Notes under the pieces: generated by a model | The model's database searches: none | What the model was told of the DNA's origin: nothing | Seen by the model: only the letters and a program-made list of their open reading frames with translations | Assembly (NCBI RefSeq): GCF_032854445.1 | Contig: NC_088295.1 | Span: 25,223,385-25,287,384 of the forward strand | DNA: 64,000 bases | Reading direction: 5' to 3' | DNA from: Liolophura sinensis | Lineage: Eukaryota > Mollusca > Polyplacophora > Chitonida > Chitonidae | Shown: piece by piece, positions 1 through 10,838 of the stretch | How the letters are laid out: each line of letters opens with the position of its first letter | How positions within the stretch are numbered: the first letter of the stretch is position 1 | Position numbers and translations under genes: made by a program

Positions 1-215
1 GTCCACCACCCAAAAATGTGAATACTGAAGTATATGATCTCTACTGATATAGCAATTTTATAATGTGCATACAATATAGATCCTCCAACTACCTTTTGTC
101 TCATTTTTTCAAACAAATTCTATATACAAATATACAACAAAATGTAACTACTGCTCTTGACTTCAATATACATCACTCTTCTTGCCTTACACATTACGCT
201 GTCAATTGCATTTAA

Positions 216-702
216 AGGAGAAGAAAACTTTAAAAAATGACACTACAGGCTGAAAAGTGCACATTTTTTTTCTATCTGGTGGTGCATGCGGCATAATTTT
301 GCAATTTTTCTTCACCATGCACATAAAGCCTGAAAATGGCAAAGCTGGCATGATTGCCGAGTTCATCGAGTTCGCTATCCGTAACTCTCTGTAATTTATG
401 CTCGAGGAGGTTGCCTCTCAGCCTATGAGAGTTGTTAAAACTGCCGGCTTGTTCGTGTAAAAACGAAAACGGAACTGTACTGTTCGCTACCTTCTGGGAA
501 GAAGAGTTCTACTGGAAATGTGCAAACTGCACTTTGGCGGTTTCTGATGACAATTCTCCATCTAACACACAAAACTTCAGTACTACTTTTGTAAACGGAT
601 TTTGGCACTGACTTTATTTATAATTTATCAACTTGAGGTACATATTAGAATTTGTTTATAGCATGCACTGGTATTTGCTTGATATTTAAATTTTCTTCTC
701 CT
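216..702. mobile_element. MITE-like element with terminal inverted repeats and TTAA target duplication
   Basis: The two ends are inverted copies of each other. The left end starts AGGAGAAGAAAA, and the right end reads the same on the other strand, with one gap over about 20 bases. A TTAA tetranucleotide lies directly outside each end, at 212-215 and 703-706. This is the target-site duplication expected of piggyBac-type cut-and-paste transposition. The 487-bp interior has no open frame long enough for a transposase, so the element would be non-autonomous. The TIR does not begin with the CCC/CCT usual for piggyBac, so the superfamily is an inference from TTAA alone. It lies downstream of the gene at 1749-8700, beyond that gene's candidate polyadenylation signal. 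Confidence 0.65.
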
Positions 703-712
703 TTAAAGTCTT

Positions 713-1748
713 CACAATTCAATAATAATTGTAGATGGCCCTATTAAAGTAGTCACTGGTTCAGAAGCTACATTTGTAAGCACATGTTAAGGATATTTCA
801 GGACAAAAACTTCATGTACATAGTATTGTTGTACATGTGTCCATATACAGAGTACAGTGCACAAGAAAACATACATGTATATACATGTATAAATATACAT
901 CTGGTTTTGGACATGGTGTAACATAGCATTCTGTATTCTGTGTTGTATCCATATTTCCATATTTATTTTACTGCAGTTTAATGCCAGACGAAAGTTTTAC
1001 AAGCATAGTCTCATGCTTTTGTTAGGCTATAATGACATTAAATATCAGTTATATGACGAAGTCCACATGTGTTTGTACATACATTATGTATATGCTTGTA
1101 TACTGTCAACACACATTCAATAGAAACTGCTCCCAACAGAATGGTTTTTGTTTACATGCTATAAATACATCTCTTGTGCCTAAAGGGAAGTGCTGTCTAG
1201 TGCACATATAGAATAAATCAAACTGATCAGACTGAACTGCATGTATCAGTGTTCATACCTACACAAAAACTGTCTATGTACAACCCAAATATGACACTAA
1301 TTAGTTAGATTATTAATAATGGCATGTTTTATGTACATTTACATGTGTGAAATCATGGCATTTTTAAAACCAATCTTGTAACCAACAGCAATAGATGTAT
1401 TAAACTCTCAGCTTTATACTGGTCTGCTGGCTTGATTCATGCCATTCATACTAACATAGTATTACATACTTATACATCTATTTATGAGGAAATGTCTAAT
1501 ACATCTTAACAGCAAACTCTAAAAATCAGATTAATAGTAAGCCTAAAAATGTGTGGTCTTAAATCTTTACATGCAGTAAGTCAGCACTCACATGTATGCA
1601 TACTGTTATTGTTAATTGTCATGAAATGTACATGTACAAACAAAGCAAGAAAAATGTGCAAAAGTACAAGCATTCCTGAGTAGATGAACCAAAAGAGTGT
1701 GCCTTTCTAATAGTATCTTTGTACACACCATCAAAGCAAGCCAATGTT
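713..1748 (-). other. Probable 3' untranslated region and flank of the 176-residue protein gene
   Basis: This AT-rich stretch follows the inferred stop codon of the minus-strand gene. It has no recognisable coding exon. It is rich in the palindrome-like ACATGTA motif, for example around 870-900 and 1620-1640. The first AATAAA on the minus strand after the stop lies at 962-967, which would give a 3' UTR of roughly 780 nt. Confidence 0.35.
962..967 (-). terminator. Candidate polyadenylation signal AATAAA
   Basis: On the minus strand this reads AATAAA. It is the first such hexamer downstream of the inferred stop codon at 1749-1751. A further AATAAA lies inside the TTAA-flanked element, around 612-617. 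Position is the only evidence. Confidence 0.3.
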
Positions 1749-1789
1749 TCATTTGCTTTTTTTCTTTTTCTTGTCTTTATTCTTTCCAA
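1749..1789 (-). CDS. Exon 6, terminal lysine-rich exon with TGA stop (residues 164-176)
   Basis: The acceptor reads GATTCTTTGCAG, just before TTGGAAAG. Joined in phase 1 to exon 5 it gives LGKNKDKKKKKSK and then TGA. It was found by searching for an acceptor in the right phase. The basic tail mirrors the basic N-terminal half, which makes the join plausible. An alternative last exon between 1800 and 3150 cannot be excluded. Confidence 0.55.
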
Positions 1790-4700
1790 CTGCAAAGAAT
1801 CAAGTACATGTAACTACAACTAATAACGTCCTTCAAAGGTCTATCACATCTATCTTGCAAAAAACTAGAGCCCTCCATCAACAAATTAACATAACATAAT
1901 TACAACTGTGCCATAAGGTGCTACATCTTCCAGAATGCTCTCTGGACGGCTTTGATACTGACACTTACAGGTTTCCATGTATCTTCATCAAACTTCATCT
2001 TCATCATAATTTTTACCAATTAACCAATTGAAGAGTATCTTTAATACCACTTTCTTAACATAGATGTACAAGTGCTTGTATTTGACAAAACAAGATCTAT
2101 AAAAATCCCAGGTAGCTGTGCTGGTATTCCTGTGAAAACCTGTACTACATTATTCCTTTCACACTTCAATAGTTTGCATATTGCACAAGCCCACAACACT
2201 AGTGAGTGTGTAATATAAACTACATGTACCAAGACAACAATATCACACAAAAATGGTAGGTCTCAATAATATTTCTATAAACCTTCCTGAAGTAAAAGTA
2301 ATCATCACAAGAATGATATCACACATTAATTCACTTACATAGGGCAATGACTTTTTCTTTAGATTGCTCATTGTTTATATGAAGATACAGCTGGTTAAAC
2401 CACATGTAAATAAATACAGATCGCTGTATCAGATCGATGACCCATTTTTGAGACAGAGCACACCAATGATATCCAATCGTACAGTTGCTATGTACACCAA
2501 ATAATCTGCATGCAAGTAATGTAAGCATGTAATAAATGAACGTATCAAGTTTGACAGCATAAACAATTTTTTTATATGCATAATTAGATCAGATTCAGGC
2601 TCAATTCTACACTTCTCAACTTTAAGCCTCTCCAGTATACTGTTGCCCAACGACAAAAGGAAGCAAGTGACAAGTGTGTCAAATACGAGACAACATTATT
2701 TTGGAACTCCTGATTGCATGAAACAAAAAATGCTTTGTTTCCTGATTCATATCAATACAGCTTTTTTCAATACTACTTTTCCAAAATAGTCATCCACTCA
2801 AAAAAAAAATGAAAGTACAGCAAGAAACAATACTTTGAACATATAGGTGCATTGAGGTACTCAATGTAGTTTACACAAGCATGGTTAACCCGACAAACCA
2901 AAACGAAAACTTCTTGACCCAAAAATGTAAGATAGAATGCTTTATCTTGACTTCTAAATGTGCTGGCAGTGTAATTATTGGTATAAGAGGTATATAAACT
3001 TATCTCCTGGTCCTACATGTTTTTCTACTGAAGCAGTGTAGGTGAAAGTATGTAGCTACATGTATTCAGGTTACTACATCTTTTGATGCTCACATGTGGT
3101 ACACAGTTCTCTGTATGAAAGTGTTATGGTAAAATTAGTGAAGGATTACTTACGCTGTGGGTACTGTCCTGGGTAGCCCTGGGGTGGGGCACCTGCTGGG
3201 TATCCTGCAGGGGGAGCACCTGCAAATACAATAAGGACAATCTAAAACAACCCCCAAATACAGGACACAATGCACACATGTACCATGAAGACTATCGTTG
3301 CTTGACGTATTTAATGATGAGTTTTGTTTTGTTTTTTTGCCTTGAAGATGCAGGTATCTACAATTAAGTACTTTGACAGTTACGGAGCTAATAAATATCA
3401 AGCTAACTCAGGCGTTTTGTAATTTTCTTGTAAACAATGTTCTCTGTTGGTTATTTTGCCATTACATGATTTCTGAGGGAAGATGAAAAAATCAGCACAC
3501 AATGTTTTGTGAAAGTGGGCCCAGGGCAATATTTTCCTCCTAAAACAATCATAATCCGTGAACAAGAGTTTGGCCATCGAATTTTTGTGAATGAGCAGCA
3601 TCACAAAAGCCGTTCAGATTCTCTCCCATCATTCCATGTACTTCCTCAGCAGAACATACATGAAGGGTTAACATCTTACCTCCTGGATAACTGGGTGCTG
3701 GGTAGCCAGCTGGTTGAGCAGGGTAGCCTCCTGCGGCTGGGTAACCAGGCTGCCCTGTAAACCCTGCTGGAGGAGGGCCCTGGGGCATGCCATAACCAGC
3801 TGGTGGGGGTACAGTGCCTCCAGGGTAGGCTGCATGCTGCTGAGGATAATGCCCAGGCACAGGGGCTACTCCTCCAGGGTAACCAGCATGTCCACCCTAA
3901 ATGAAACAAAAAAGGAGACATCAAACAACAAGAACTGATGTATACATTTGACTGTTGCTTAACACTAATTAACGCCATACTTAAGAATATCAGGCACAAA
4001 GAAAGACAAATCCTAAAGTATATACATGTAAACTACATGGCTCAACCAAACAACAACAAAATTTTGCCTAGATGCTGAAGTCCATACCAGTGGTTTGAAC
4101 TGTCAATAACAGAAGTGTTCTGAAAAATACTACTATTAACACATTCGTTATTACTGGACTAATGTTTATTAAAGGCATCTGGTAAGGAACACAAATTCAT
4201 AAAATAATTAAACTCCGCACAATTCTGGATATGCTTGAATATTTCACTTTCTTGCTTTTCTCGATGTTCATCCATTTGATAAGACATCTCTCAGTCTTGC
4301 CAATATACTGGGAATTGCAGATAAGACAAAATTTATAAATAACACTGCTTCACAGTTCTTTCGGGGTTTTGCCTTTCATTGACAGCAAGTCGCAAGTTTT
4401 TGGAGATGAAAACAGGAGGGTGAAAGTAACTGACTTGTTGATGGATCATCTGATTTTGAAGATGGTTCTGTTAATAAATTGTTCACCTCTTCTACTGTTG
4501 TATGGTAGGCGACCAAATACCCTGGGTATATTATCTGGAGTGGGATCACATGGTTGTCTTGGTGTCAGGGACTGTTTTGCTAGCTTGCGGCGTACATAGA
4601 AAGGGAAACCATTCCCTGACATGAAGTCTGTAATGGCCTTGATTTTATCTGTCAGGAGTTGTTCTGTATTGCATAGGTTGGTAGCTCTATTTACATATGC

Positions 4701-7376
4701 ACGAATCCATGATATTTTTAATTTCCATGGCTGGAAGCTGGTGAAATGGGTGGATAAGTCTGTGTTTCCTGAATACTGTAGTTCTTTCACTGGTTAGATG
4801 AATGTCGAAGAAGTGGATGTAGTCATGGTTAATAAATTCTTCATGAGTGAAGCGGAGCTGTTTGTGGAAGGAGTTGAGCTTGATCTTGATTAACTTGAAG
4901 TCGCTAGGCTTGGCAAGAATGAGAGTGTCATCTACAAATGTAGAGTAGAACTTGATTGTGCCATCTTCAATCACTGGAATAATGAATTTTCAATTTCAGT
5001 CATAATGATGTCGGCAAGAACTGGTCCTAAAGATGTTCCCATTGTGGCTCCGTCAATTTGTTGGTTAAGCAGGCCGTTGCATGATACTGGGGTCTTTGTA
5101 CAGATATCAGTGAGGAGCTTTTTGTTTCGTATTTTTAGCCTTGGATTCCGTTCTGTACATAATTCTGTCCAGTATGATCTTACTAAACAGAAACTCCACA
5201 TCAAATGAAACAAACCAGTAGCCATTTTGGAAATGCAAGATTGCAAGCTTAACATGTACACTGACATGTTAAGAAGCAACTGTTACATGTAGAATGAGTG
5301 TACATGTATTTGTTGTGTAGCACTGCTCCAGTTTTGTTTAATAAGTGTTTGTCTAATTAAGGTTTAATGCTGTATTTGAGAATGTTTCCCTTATATTCAT
5401 GACAGTCTACAGGTAACAATGGCTAGTCTAATATGTGGGCAATGAAAATGGGATTACCTGAAGTTAATGGGAGGAAAGTAATATCCAGCAAATTTCATGT
5501 AAAAATGGTAATGACTGATACCACTGTGGGCAATGGAAACAGGACTGCCTGAAGTTAATGGGAGGAAAGTAATATCCAGCAAATTTCATGTAAAAATAGT
5601 AATAACTGATACCACTGCGGGCAATGGAAATGGGACTACCTGAAGTTAATGGGACGAAAGTAATATCCAGTAAACTTCATGTAAAAATGGTAATGACTGA
5701 TACCACTGTGGGCAATAGAAACGGGACTGCCTAAAGTTAATGGGACGAAAGTAATATCCAGTAAACTATATGTAAAAATGGTAATGACTGATACCACTGT
5801 GGGCAATGGAAATGGGACTGCCTGAAGTTAATGAGAGGAAAGTAATATCTAGCAAACTTCATGCAAAAATGGTAATGATTGATACCACTGTTACAATAAA
5901 TTATCGCCATCAAGGCTCATATGACTGTAAAATTGTTTAGTATGATGGTAAACACCAGACCTTGTGTGTCCTACCAACTCAAAACTCAACCATGTTAACA
6001 ATTCAGCCACAGCTATACCCCTATATTTAAGACGTATCATACACTATTAGCATGTATATGCATAGTTAATAGTAAATGGACAGGTATATGCCTAAGTATA
6101 TAACAGCATCTTACCGGGTATCCATGCATACCATGTCCTCCTGCTCCGTGCATCTTGTGCTAAAACATACATGTACACATAACAATTCATAAATAAGTTG
6201 AAACAACACATTATATACATATTTTTTTTTACTCAATATTTTATTAATCCATCACGTATGATTTTATTTATCCAAGCCACTACCACCTGCTGCTGGGTAA
6301 CTGACTAACCTGCTGAAAGTGGTAATAGAAAACAAGAGCAGATTTAACTTCACTGATGAAGGAATAGCGGATTTTTTCAAATCAAAACTTAATACTGCTT
6401 CATCAAGTTCCCACGTGAAATGGACTCTGCAAGAAATGCTAAATTTATTTTCTTGTAAAGGTCAACATTTAACCATTAAAACATACCGACATTTCTGTGT
6501 ACATACATGTAGCAACTTCCTCTATGTGCCAGTCAAATTTGTTAACTGGCAGGAAGTCAGCAATCGATTAATACTTGATCTGCTCACAAGATTAACGTGC
6601 AGCTGAGCCAAATGGCTGAGACCTGTGATATCACACATACCTCTGTCTCCAGGTTATATAGGCTGACCGAGCAGGTAGATGAAGACGTTTTATACACTTT
6701 AACCCAATAATACAATAGTGTTACGTGATACACCTGGTCATATATACATGGTCATATAAAAAGCACCACTAAAATGCATGTGCATGTATAATACACATAT
6801 ATAGTGTGCATTTGTGTACATGTACCAAGAGATTTGTACAGTGCTGACAACAGACAGAATAGAAATTATAGAGTATGAAGCCTAAAGCCAAACATATTTA
6901 TATGGTTATGATAGCCACTGGCATAACATTTTATTACATACACTGAACTTGAGCTATATCTTACAATTTTCATTACACATGATTATGCATATAATTTACA
7001 TGTAGACATACACATGGATATGGTGCACAAAATGCATGTGGTTTTCATTATCAAAGAATATATGTTTGTTTGTTATAATGCTAAAAGGAAAACAAATCAT
7101 AGTCTAGCAAAATGTTTATACATGTAGAACATGTGTGTCTAAATCAGATCTATATTATTATAAAATTTACAGTGAAGAGAGGTGCATAAAGGTGTACATA
7201 AAGACATTATGTACCTTCTTCATCTTCTTATAGGCCTTCTTCTGATCTTTGCTCATGTGCCTGGTCTCTTCATCTGAACTGGAGCTTGAGCTACTACTAC
7301 TGCTGCTGCTATGTTTGTGCCCATGTTTGTGGGATTTGTGTTTGTGGTGCTTCACCTTAACATGGCTTGGATACAT
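1749..7376 (-). CDS. Spliced gene: His/Lys-rich, poly-Ser, Gly/Pro/Tyr-rich protein (176 aa, family unknown)
   Basis: Five coding exons (7215-7376, 6115-6159, 3680-3896, 3154-3219, 1749-1789) join in phase across GT/AG introns to 531 nt, giving 176 residues plus stop. Residues 1-22 are His/Lys-rich. Twelve serines (23-34) are followed by DEE, a context suited to CK2 phosphorylation. A short basic segment ends in KKMKK. Residues 55-163 are low-complexity Gly/Pro/Tyr with many GYP and PPAGY repeats, as in intrinsically disordered XYPPX-type proteins. The C-terminus (164-176) is lysine-rich. There is no signal peptide, membrane segment or catalytic domain. The start is the ATG four bases after the exon 2 acceptor. 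I recognise no named family. Disordered scaffold, metal-binding or condensate roles are speculation. Exon joins are inferred from splice signals, phase and composition. The last exon is least certain because it is short and lysine-rich. Confidence 0.72.
3154..3219 (-). CDS. Exon 5, second Gly/Pro/Tyr-rich block (completes 142 to 163 plus 1 nt)
   Basis: The acceptor reads TATTTGCAG and the donor CAGC|GTAAGT. This 66-nt exon is phase 1 at both ends and encodes APPAGYPAGAPPQGYPGQYP. The phase matches exon 4 exactly and continues the same repeat chemistry. As a symmetric exon it could also be skipped in frame. Confidence 0.72.
3680..3896 (-). CDS. Exon 4, main Gly/Pro/Tyr-rich block (residues 70-141 plus 1 nt)
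   Basis: The acceptor reads TTTCATTTAG and the donor GGAG|GTAAGA. The 217-nt exon encodes repeated GYP, YPGG and PPAGYG motifs. Its GC content stands out from the AT-rich introns on both sides, which supports real coding sequence. It ends in phase 1. Confidence 0.75.
4180..5280 (-). mobile_element. Degenerate Penelope-like retroelement (reverse transcriptase plus GIY-YIG endonuclease)
   Basis: Read on the minus strand from 5279 downward, the translation shows the RT motif QIDGATMGTSLGPVLADI. After a frame change it shows the catalytic FVDDTLIL, a linker with RLPYNSRRGEQFI, and then the GIY-YIG-type core NSQYIGKTERCL at about 4260-4335. This order (RT, linker, C-terminal GIY-YIG) is characteristic of Penelope-like elements. 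At least three frames are needed to read it, and in-frame stops interrupt it, so it is a dead copy. The N-terminal part of the element is missing or unrecognisable. It sits in the intron between exons 3 and 4 of the 176-residue protein gene, in the same orientation as the gene. Confidence 0.8.
5430..5890. repeat. Tandem array, 91-bp unit, about 5 copies
   Basis: The hexamer CCACTG recurs at 5521, 5612, 5703, 5794 and 5885, exactly 91 bp apart each time. Each unit contains GGGCAATGGAAA and GTAATATCCAG. Copies differ by only a few substitutions. The array lies in the large intron between exons 3 and 4, just beside the Penelope-like relic. It does not keep an open frame. Confidence 0.9.
5891..7214. 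other. Intronic AT-rich sequence around exon 3
   Basis: Apart from the 45-nt exon at 6115-6159, nothing is recognisable. A 95-residue plus-strand open frame at 6319-6606 matches no family I know. ACATGTA-type motifs are frequent. Confidence 0.4.
6115..6159 (-). CDS. Exon 3, 45-nt mini-exon (residues 55-69)
   Basis: This very short phase 0 exon lies between an acceptor ending TTTTAG and the donor CCG|GTAAGA. It encodes HKMHGAGGHGMHGYP, which bridges the His-rich start and the Gly/Pro/Tyr repeats. Being a multiple of three and in phase on both sides, it could be skipped without a frameshift. Confidence 0.65.
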
Positions 7377-7380
7377 CTTT
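7215..7380 (-). CDS. Exon 2 with start codon (residues 1-54)
   Basis: The acceptor reads ACATTACAG, with exon sequence starting at 7380. The ATG is at 7376-7374, and the donor AAG|GTACAT leaves the exon ending at 7215. The coding part is 162 nt and ends in phase 0. It encodes the His/Lys block, the 12-Ser tract and the KKAYKKMKK segment. The Ser run uses mixed codons (AGC, AGT, TCA, TCC), which suggests it is not a simple recent triplet expansion. Confidence 0.75.
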
Positions 7381-8620
7381 CTGTAATGTCAACAAATAAC
7401 AGTCACTTTGGAATGGATTTATATGACCTTCAAGATACGCAATTCTTTGGCTATGCATATACATGTACGTGTACTATGGCCTTTCCTTGAATTAATAAAA
7501 TTATAAAAATGGTGCACTTTTTTCCTTAAAAAGTAATGTACTTTATATTAATTCCAAACAAAGATACTAGCAAGGTTCATGGTGATATTAAATATCACCA
7601 CAGGTACACCACAGGTCAACTAGATTTCTGATATCACCCAGTGCTAGGATAGGTATATTTTCATTGACCATTATTAAGCATTAATAGGTTATTTCTTGTA
7701 AAGCAAACAAAAGATGATATAACGTGATTAGGCTGCCACAAGGTGCATGGGCTTGAATATATTACCAAGCAGAGGGTACCGATTCTGTGCATTGACTATG
7801 TAACTTAGTACTCTTGTAAAGATTTATCTGATGTGTGGGATTACAATATTAACTGGTTAGGCACATCAATCTCACACAAAGAATACAATCATATATGTTA
7901 GTGATTATACTCAGAATGTATACCAAAAAGCCATAAATCATTAGCTTACTCTCTGAAGACAAGCTGAAGCATCTACATGTAATGCTACATTGACAGCTAC
8001 AACATACTACTAGATGATATGACCATTTCCAGTTCACATAACAGTATTGTGTAGTATAAACAGAGTGCAGATTGGCGTTGTTCAAATATGGATGCATAGC
8101 GACATTCCGCATTAATATGACTAGATGTATTCATCACAGCATAGTGCAGTTTATACAACAGCATATATGACTGAACCAGACATGTAAACTGCACATAATT
8201 CTTGTCAGTTCAAGAATGATAAGGTCTCTTTGCATCAATGGTGTCAGTGACACATTCGGATCAGGTCTTGTTAGGATGTCTCGTACGTACTACAATTCTT
8301 GGCCTAGATTCTTGTTTACTCTTACTGTACAAAATAATACAAGTGCTTTATTCCATGTAAATCTTAGTTGAGTTACCTTCAATGTACAGTAACAGCCCCC
8401 GTCCCTACCTAGGCCTTTCGCGCAGAATGACATTGCGACATATTTGCTCGACTTGAGGTGTGTGAGTCAGTGAAACTAATAAGATGGGAAAATCGTGAAA
8501 AGAATTCACTTCCTAACATCTCCCAACTTTAAAACAGAAATCAAAGCAAAACATAAGCACAGTGTACGAAAATAAAGCCAAACAACAGCACAAGATGGAG
8601 CTGTCAAAAGAATTATTCAC

Positions 8621-8700
8621 CTTTTAGGGAGTGGTTTTCTGTGTCAGCTTCACGTACAAGGTCCTTCACAAACAAGCCGATCTCAGCCGGAAACACGTAG
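8621..8700 (-). promoter_or_regulatory. Probable non-coding first exon and promoter area of the 176-residue protein gene
   Basis: Exon 2 starts with only four bases before the ATG, so an upstream non-coding exon is expected. On the minus strand a good donor, AAAAG|GTGAAT, lies at 8621/8620. The sequence from here to about 8830 is richer in C and G than the introns. A CGCCCTCTGGCG stretch at 8701-8712 resembles a CTCF-type core. The transcription start was not located and the right edge is arbitrary. Confidence 0.35.
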
Positions 8701-8829
8701 CGCCCTCTGGCGATCTGTCAAACTCCCAACAGTACAACAGTGAAATTGTTGCTGATTGTCTCCCTTCCACTGCCCTGTAGGCCTACTGCTGTACAGACGG
8801 GACAACGTCAATGCGAGAACTGAACTTGG

Positions 8830-10140
8830 ATGCATGATTTGCTAAATGTGCCGTTGATCTATCATGCACGAAAAGTGAGACAAACTACTATGCTTAATGA
8901 ATAAGTTGTCATTGGCGGAAATGCAAGTGACATAGACATAGACCTACATATATGTGTATGTTCTTGGAATGTCTATACCGGTATATAAAGGCCCCTATGC
9001 ATGATCTAGACCTACAATGAATCTTGGACTTCAATTCCTTGACACAAAGGGACATGCATATTGGCTTCCTGTTCCATCTAGTAGATCACCCGTCGCCAAC
9101 TTCTGAGTAAACACCTCTTAGCCAAGGTTCCTCCCAAGCTAGCCTATTCTTCAACACAGTTCAGCGGAGGGGGGAGTGGGGGGGGGGGGGTCTCAAGTAA
9201 GAAGAAACTTAAGAACGATTTAAAATAAAATGAACTAAAACATCAATTCGATAGATGTTCCACGCTGACATGAAATACATATGTATTCCTCTGTACATAA
9301 GTCTGTTTATGATAACACTTTGTGGTGCTTTTAATATCAGAATCAACTATACCAGTACTAGTATCTTCATTTGTTTGATTACACATACATATACAAGCTT
9401 AGCCAAAGACAATGGAGAAAATAGTATCACATGGAAGTTAAATATAAGACAATTACAGCTAATACATGTGGAGTAAAGGTATACTGCATATGGGTAGGCC
9501 TCTGTGTACACATGCGTGTGGAAGTTTATGTTTGTTGACGTACAGCTGAAGGCCTGTATTTAACCTATCACTGTTGCCAATAACTTATAGCTGTGACAAC
9601 GGAAATATGACATTACATGGGCTTATTTTAAATATAGAGTACAGTATATGTTGTGACATCATGACAGATACCTTAGCATCAAAGGCAGGTGTGCCACTCC
9701 ACAAGGGCTGTCAGATTAATTAGACCCGTCACCGGAGTGCACATTTATTAGGCTAACATATGGGCCGATATGAAAACAGTTATGTATTAAAGTACATGTA
9801 GCTCACGACTAAACAAATCACAAATGATTGATAGTATATACCTGTAGTAAGTCAAACATTGCATTTTGGCCTGTATGTCCTGGTATCTGGCTAATATAGT
9901 TCGCATCCGTTGATTTACTACTTTGTTGTTGACAGATAAAAATGAAGCAAGAACAGATATTTCAGCGTGCTGGATCGATTAACCACGGTTAAGATCTGTC
10001 TCTTTGCCCAAACATGCATACGTGTAGTATAGGCCTACGCACAAACCGCCACAGGCTTTAGCCTCACTGATACACATATCCATGGTCTGTCTATCGCTTT
10101 GGATTAAAACTGGTGAAATAAAGCTATCTATGACATTTTT
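8830..10140. other. Intergenic sequence without a recognisable gene
   Basis: This stretch holds a G homopolymer run near 9180-9190 and short ORFs below 75 residues. None shows a recognisable domain. Confidence 0.4.
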
Positions 10141-10141
10141 T

Positions 10142-10147
<6 letters not shown>

Positions 10148-10208
<61 letters not shown>
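10148..10208. repeat. (TA)n microsatellite, about 30 repeats
   Basis: An uninterrupted AT/TA dinucleotide tract of about 60 bases. Such tracts are highly mutable and often polymorphic in length. Confidence 0.95.
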
Positions 10209-10210
<2 letters not shown>

Positions 10211-10346
10211 TCATTGATAGCCTACGGTCATTGATAGACCCAGTTGCATTTGGGCTACATGGTCTTTTGTCGCCTTTATTCGTCGCCTTTACTCGTCACC
10301 TCAGACACAATATATACGCATGATGCCTTACTATAAAGCAGATGTG

Positions 10347-10441
10347 TACGTGAGAAGGTCTGCAGCAAATCGCGGATGGTAGTGCGGTTTTCCCTGCTCT
10401 GGCCAGTTTCGTCCCACCATAATGAAATCAAATCAAATTTT
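10347..10441 (+). mobile_element. SINE family A, 5'-truncated and diverged copy
   Basis: The order of motifs GAGAAGGTCTGCAGCAA, GCGGATGGT, CCCTGCTCTG and CCACCATAATG matches the body of family A seen at 22900 and 56490. The copy then loses the family's 3' tail and ends in AAATCAAATC-like sequence. It lies 160 bp from a near full-length family A copy in the opposite orientation. Confidence 0.6.
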
Positions 10442-10603
10442 AAGTCACATGTTCACATGGGAGTCACTGCACGACATGCATGTCCAAAGCGACGCACATG
10501 CTTGAAACTAAATATTCACCCCAAGAAATGGAAATTATCATAGCCATATTGACAAAGATGTGTAAACTGACGATAAAAAGGCTTTAAATAAGAATTGCCT
10601 ATT

Positions 10604-10838
10604 TTTTTATTTATTTAGTTGATTACTGTTTTATGTTTTACTCAAGAATATTTCAGTTATACTGCGTCGGCCAGCATAATGATGGGAAGACACCGGGAAA
10701 AATCCACAACCTGATCTTCCCACGTACGGGCGGAGAGGAAGCCAGTATGCGCTGCATTTGAACTCACAGTGACCGCAAGAGTCAAGCTCCTGGATCATTG
10801 CGCCGCGTTGGAACGCTAACTACATCGGCCACGAATTC
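10604..10838 (-). mobile_element. tRNA-derived SINE, family A, near full-length copy
   Basis: On the minus strand it begins GTGGCCGATGTAGTTAGCG, an A-box-like start resembling Leu/Ser tRNA. About 50 bases on comes GTGAGTTCAAATGC, a B-box-like element (consensus GGTTCGANTCC). The body follows with GGCTTCCTCTCCGCCCGTACG and a motif like CCATCATTATGCTGGCC. The 3' end carries AACATAAAAC and then an AAATAAATAAAA tail. This copy shows the family is a tRNA-headed Pol III SINE; the other copies in the window have lost the head. Confidence 0.65.
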
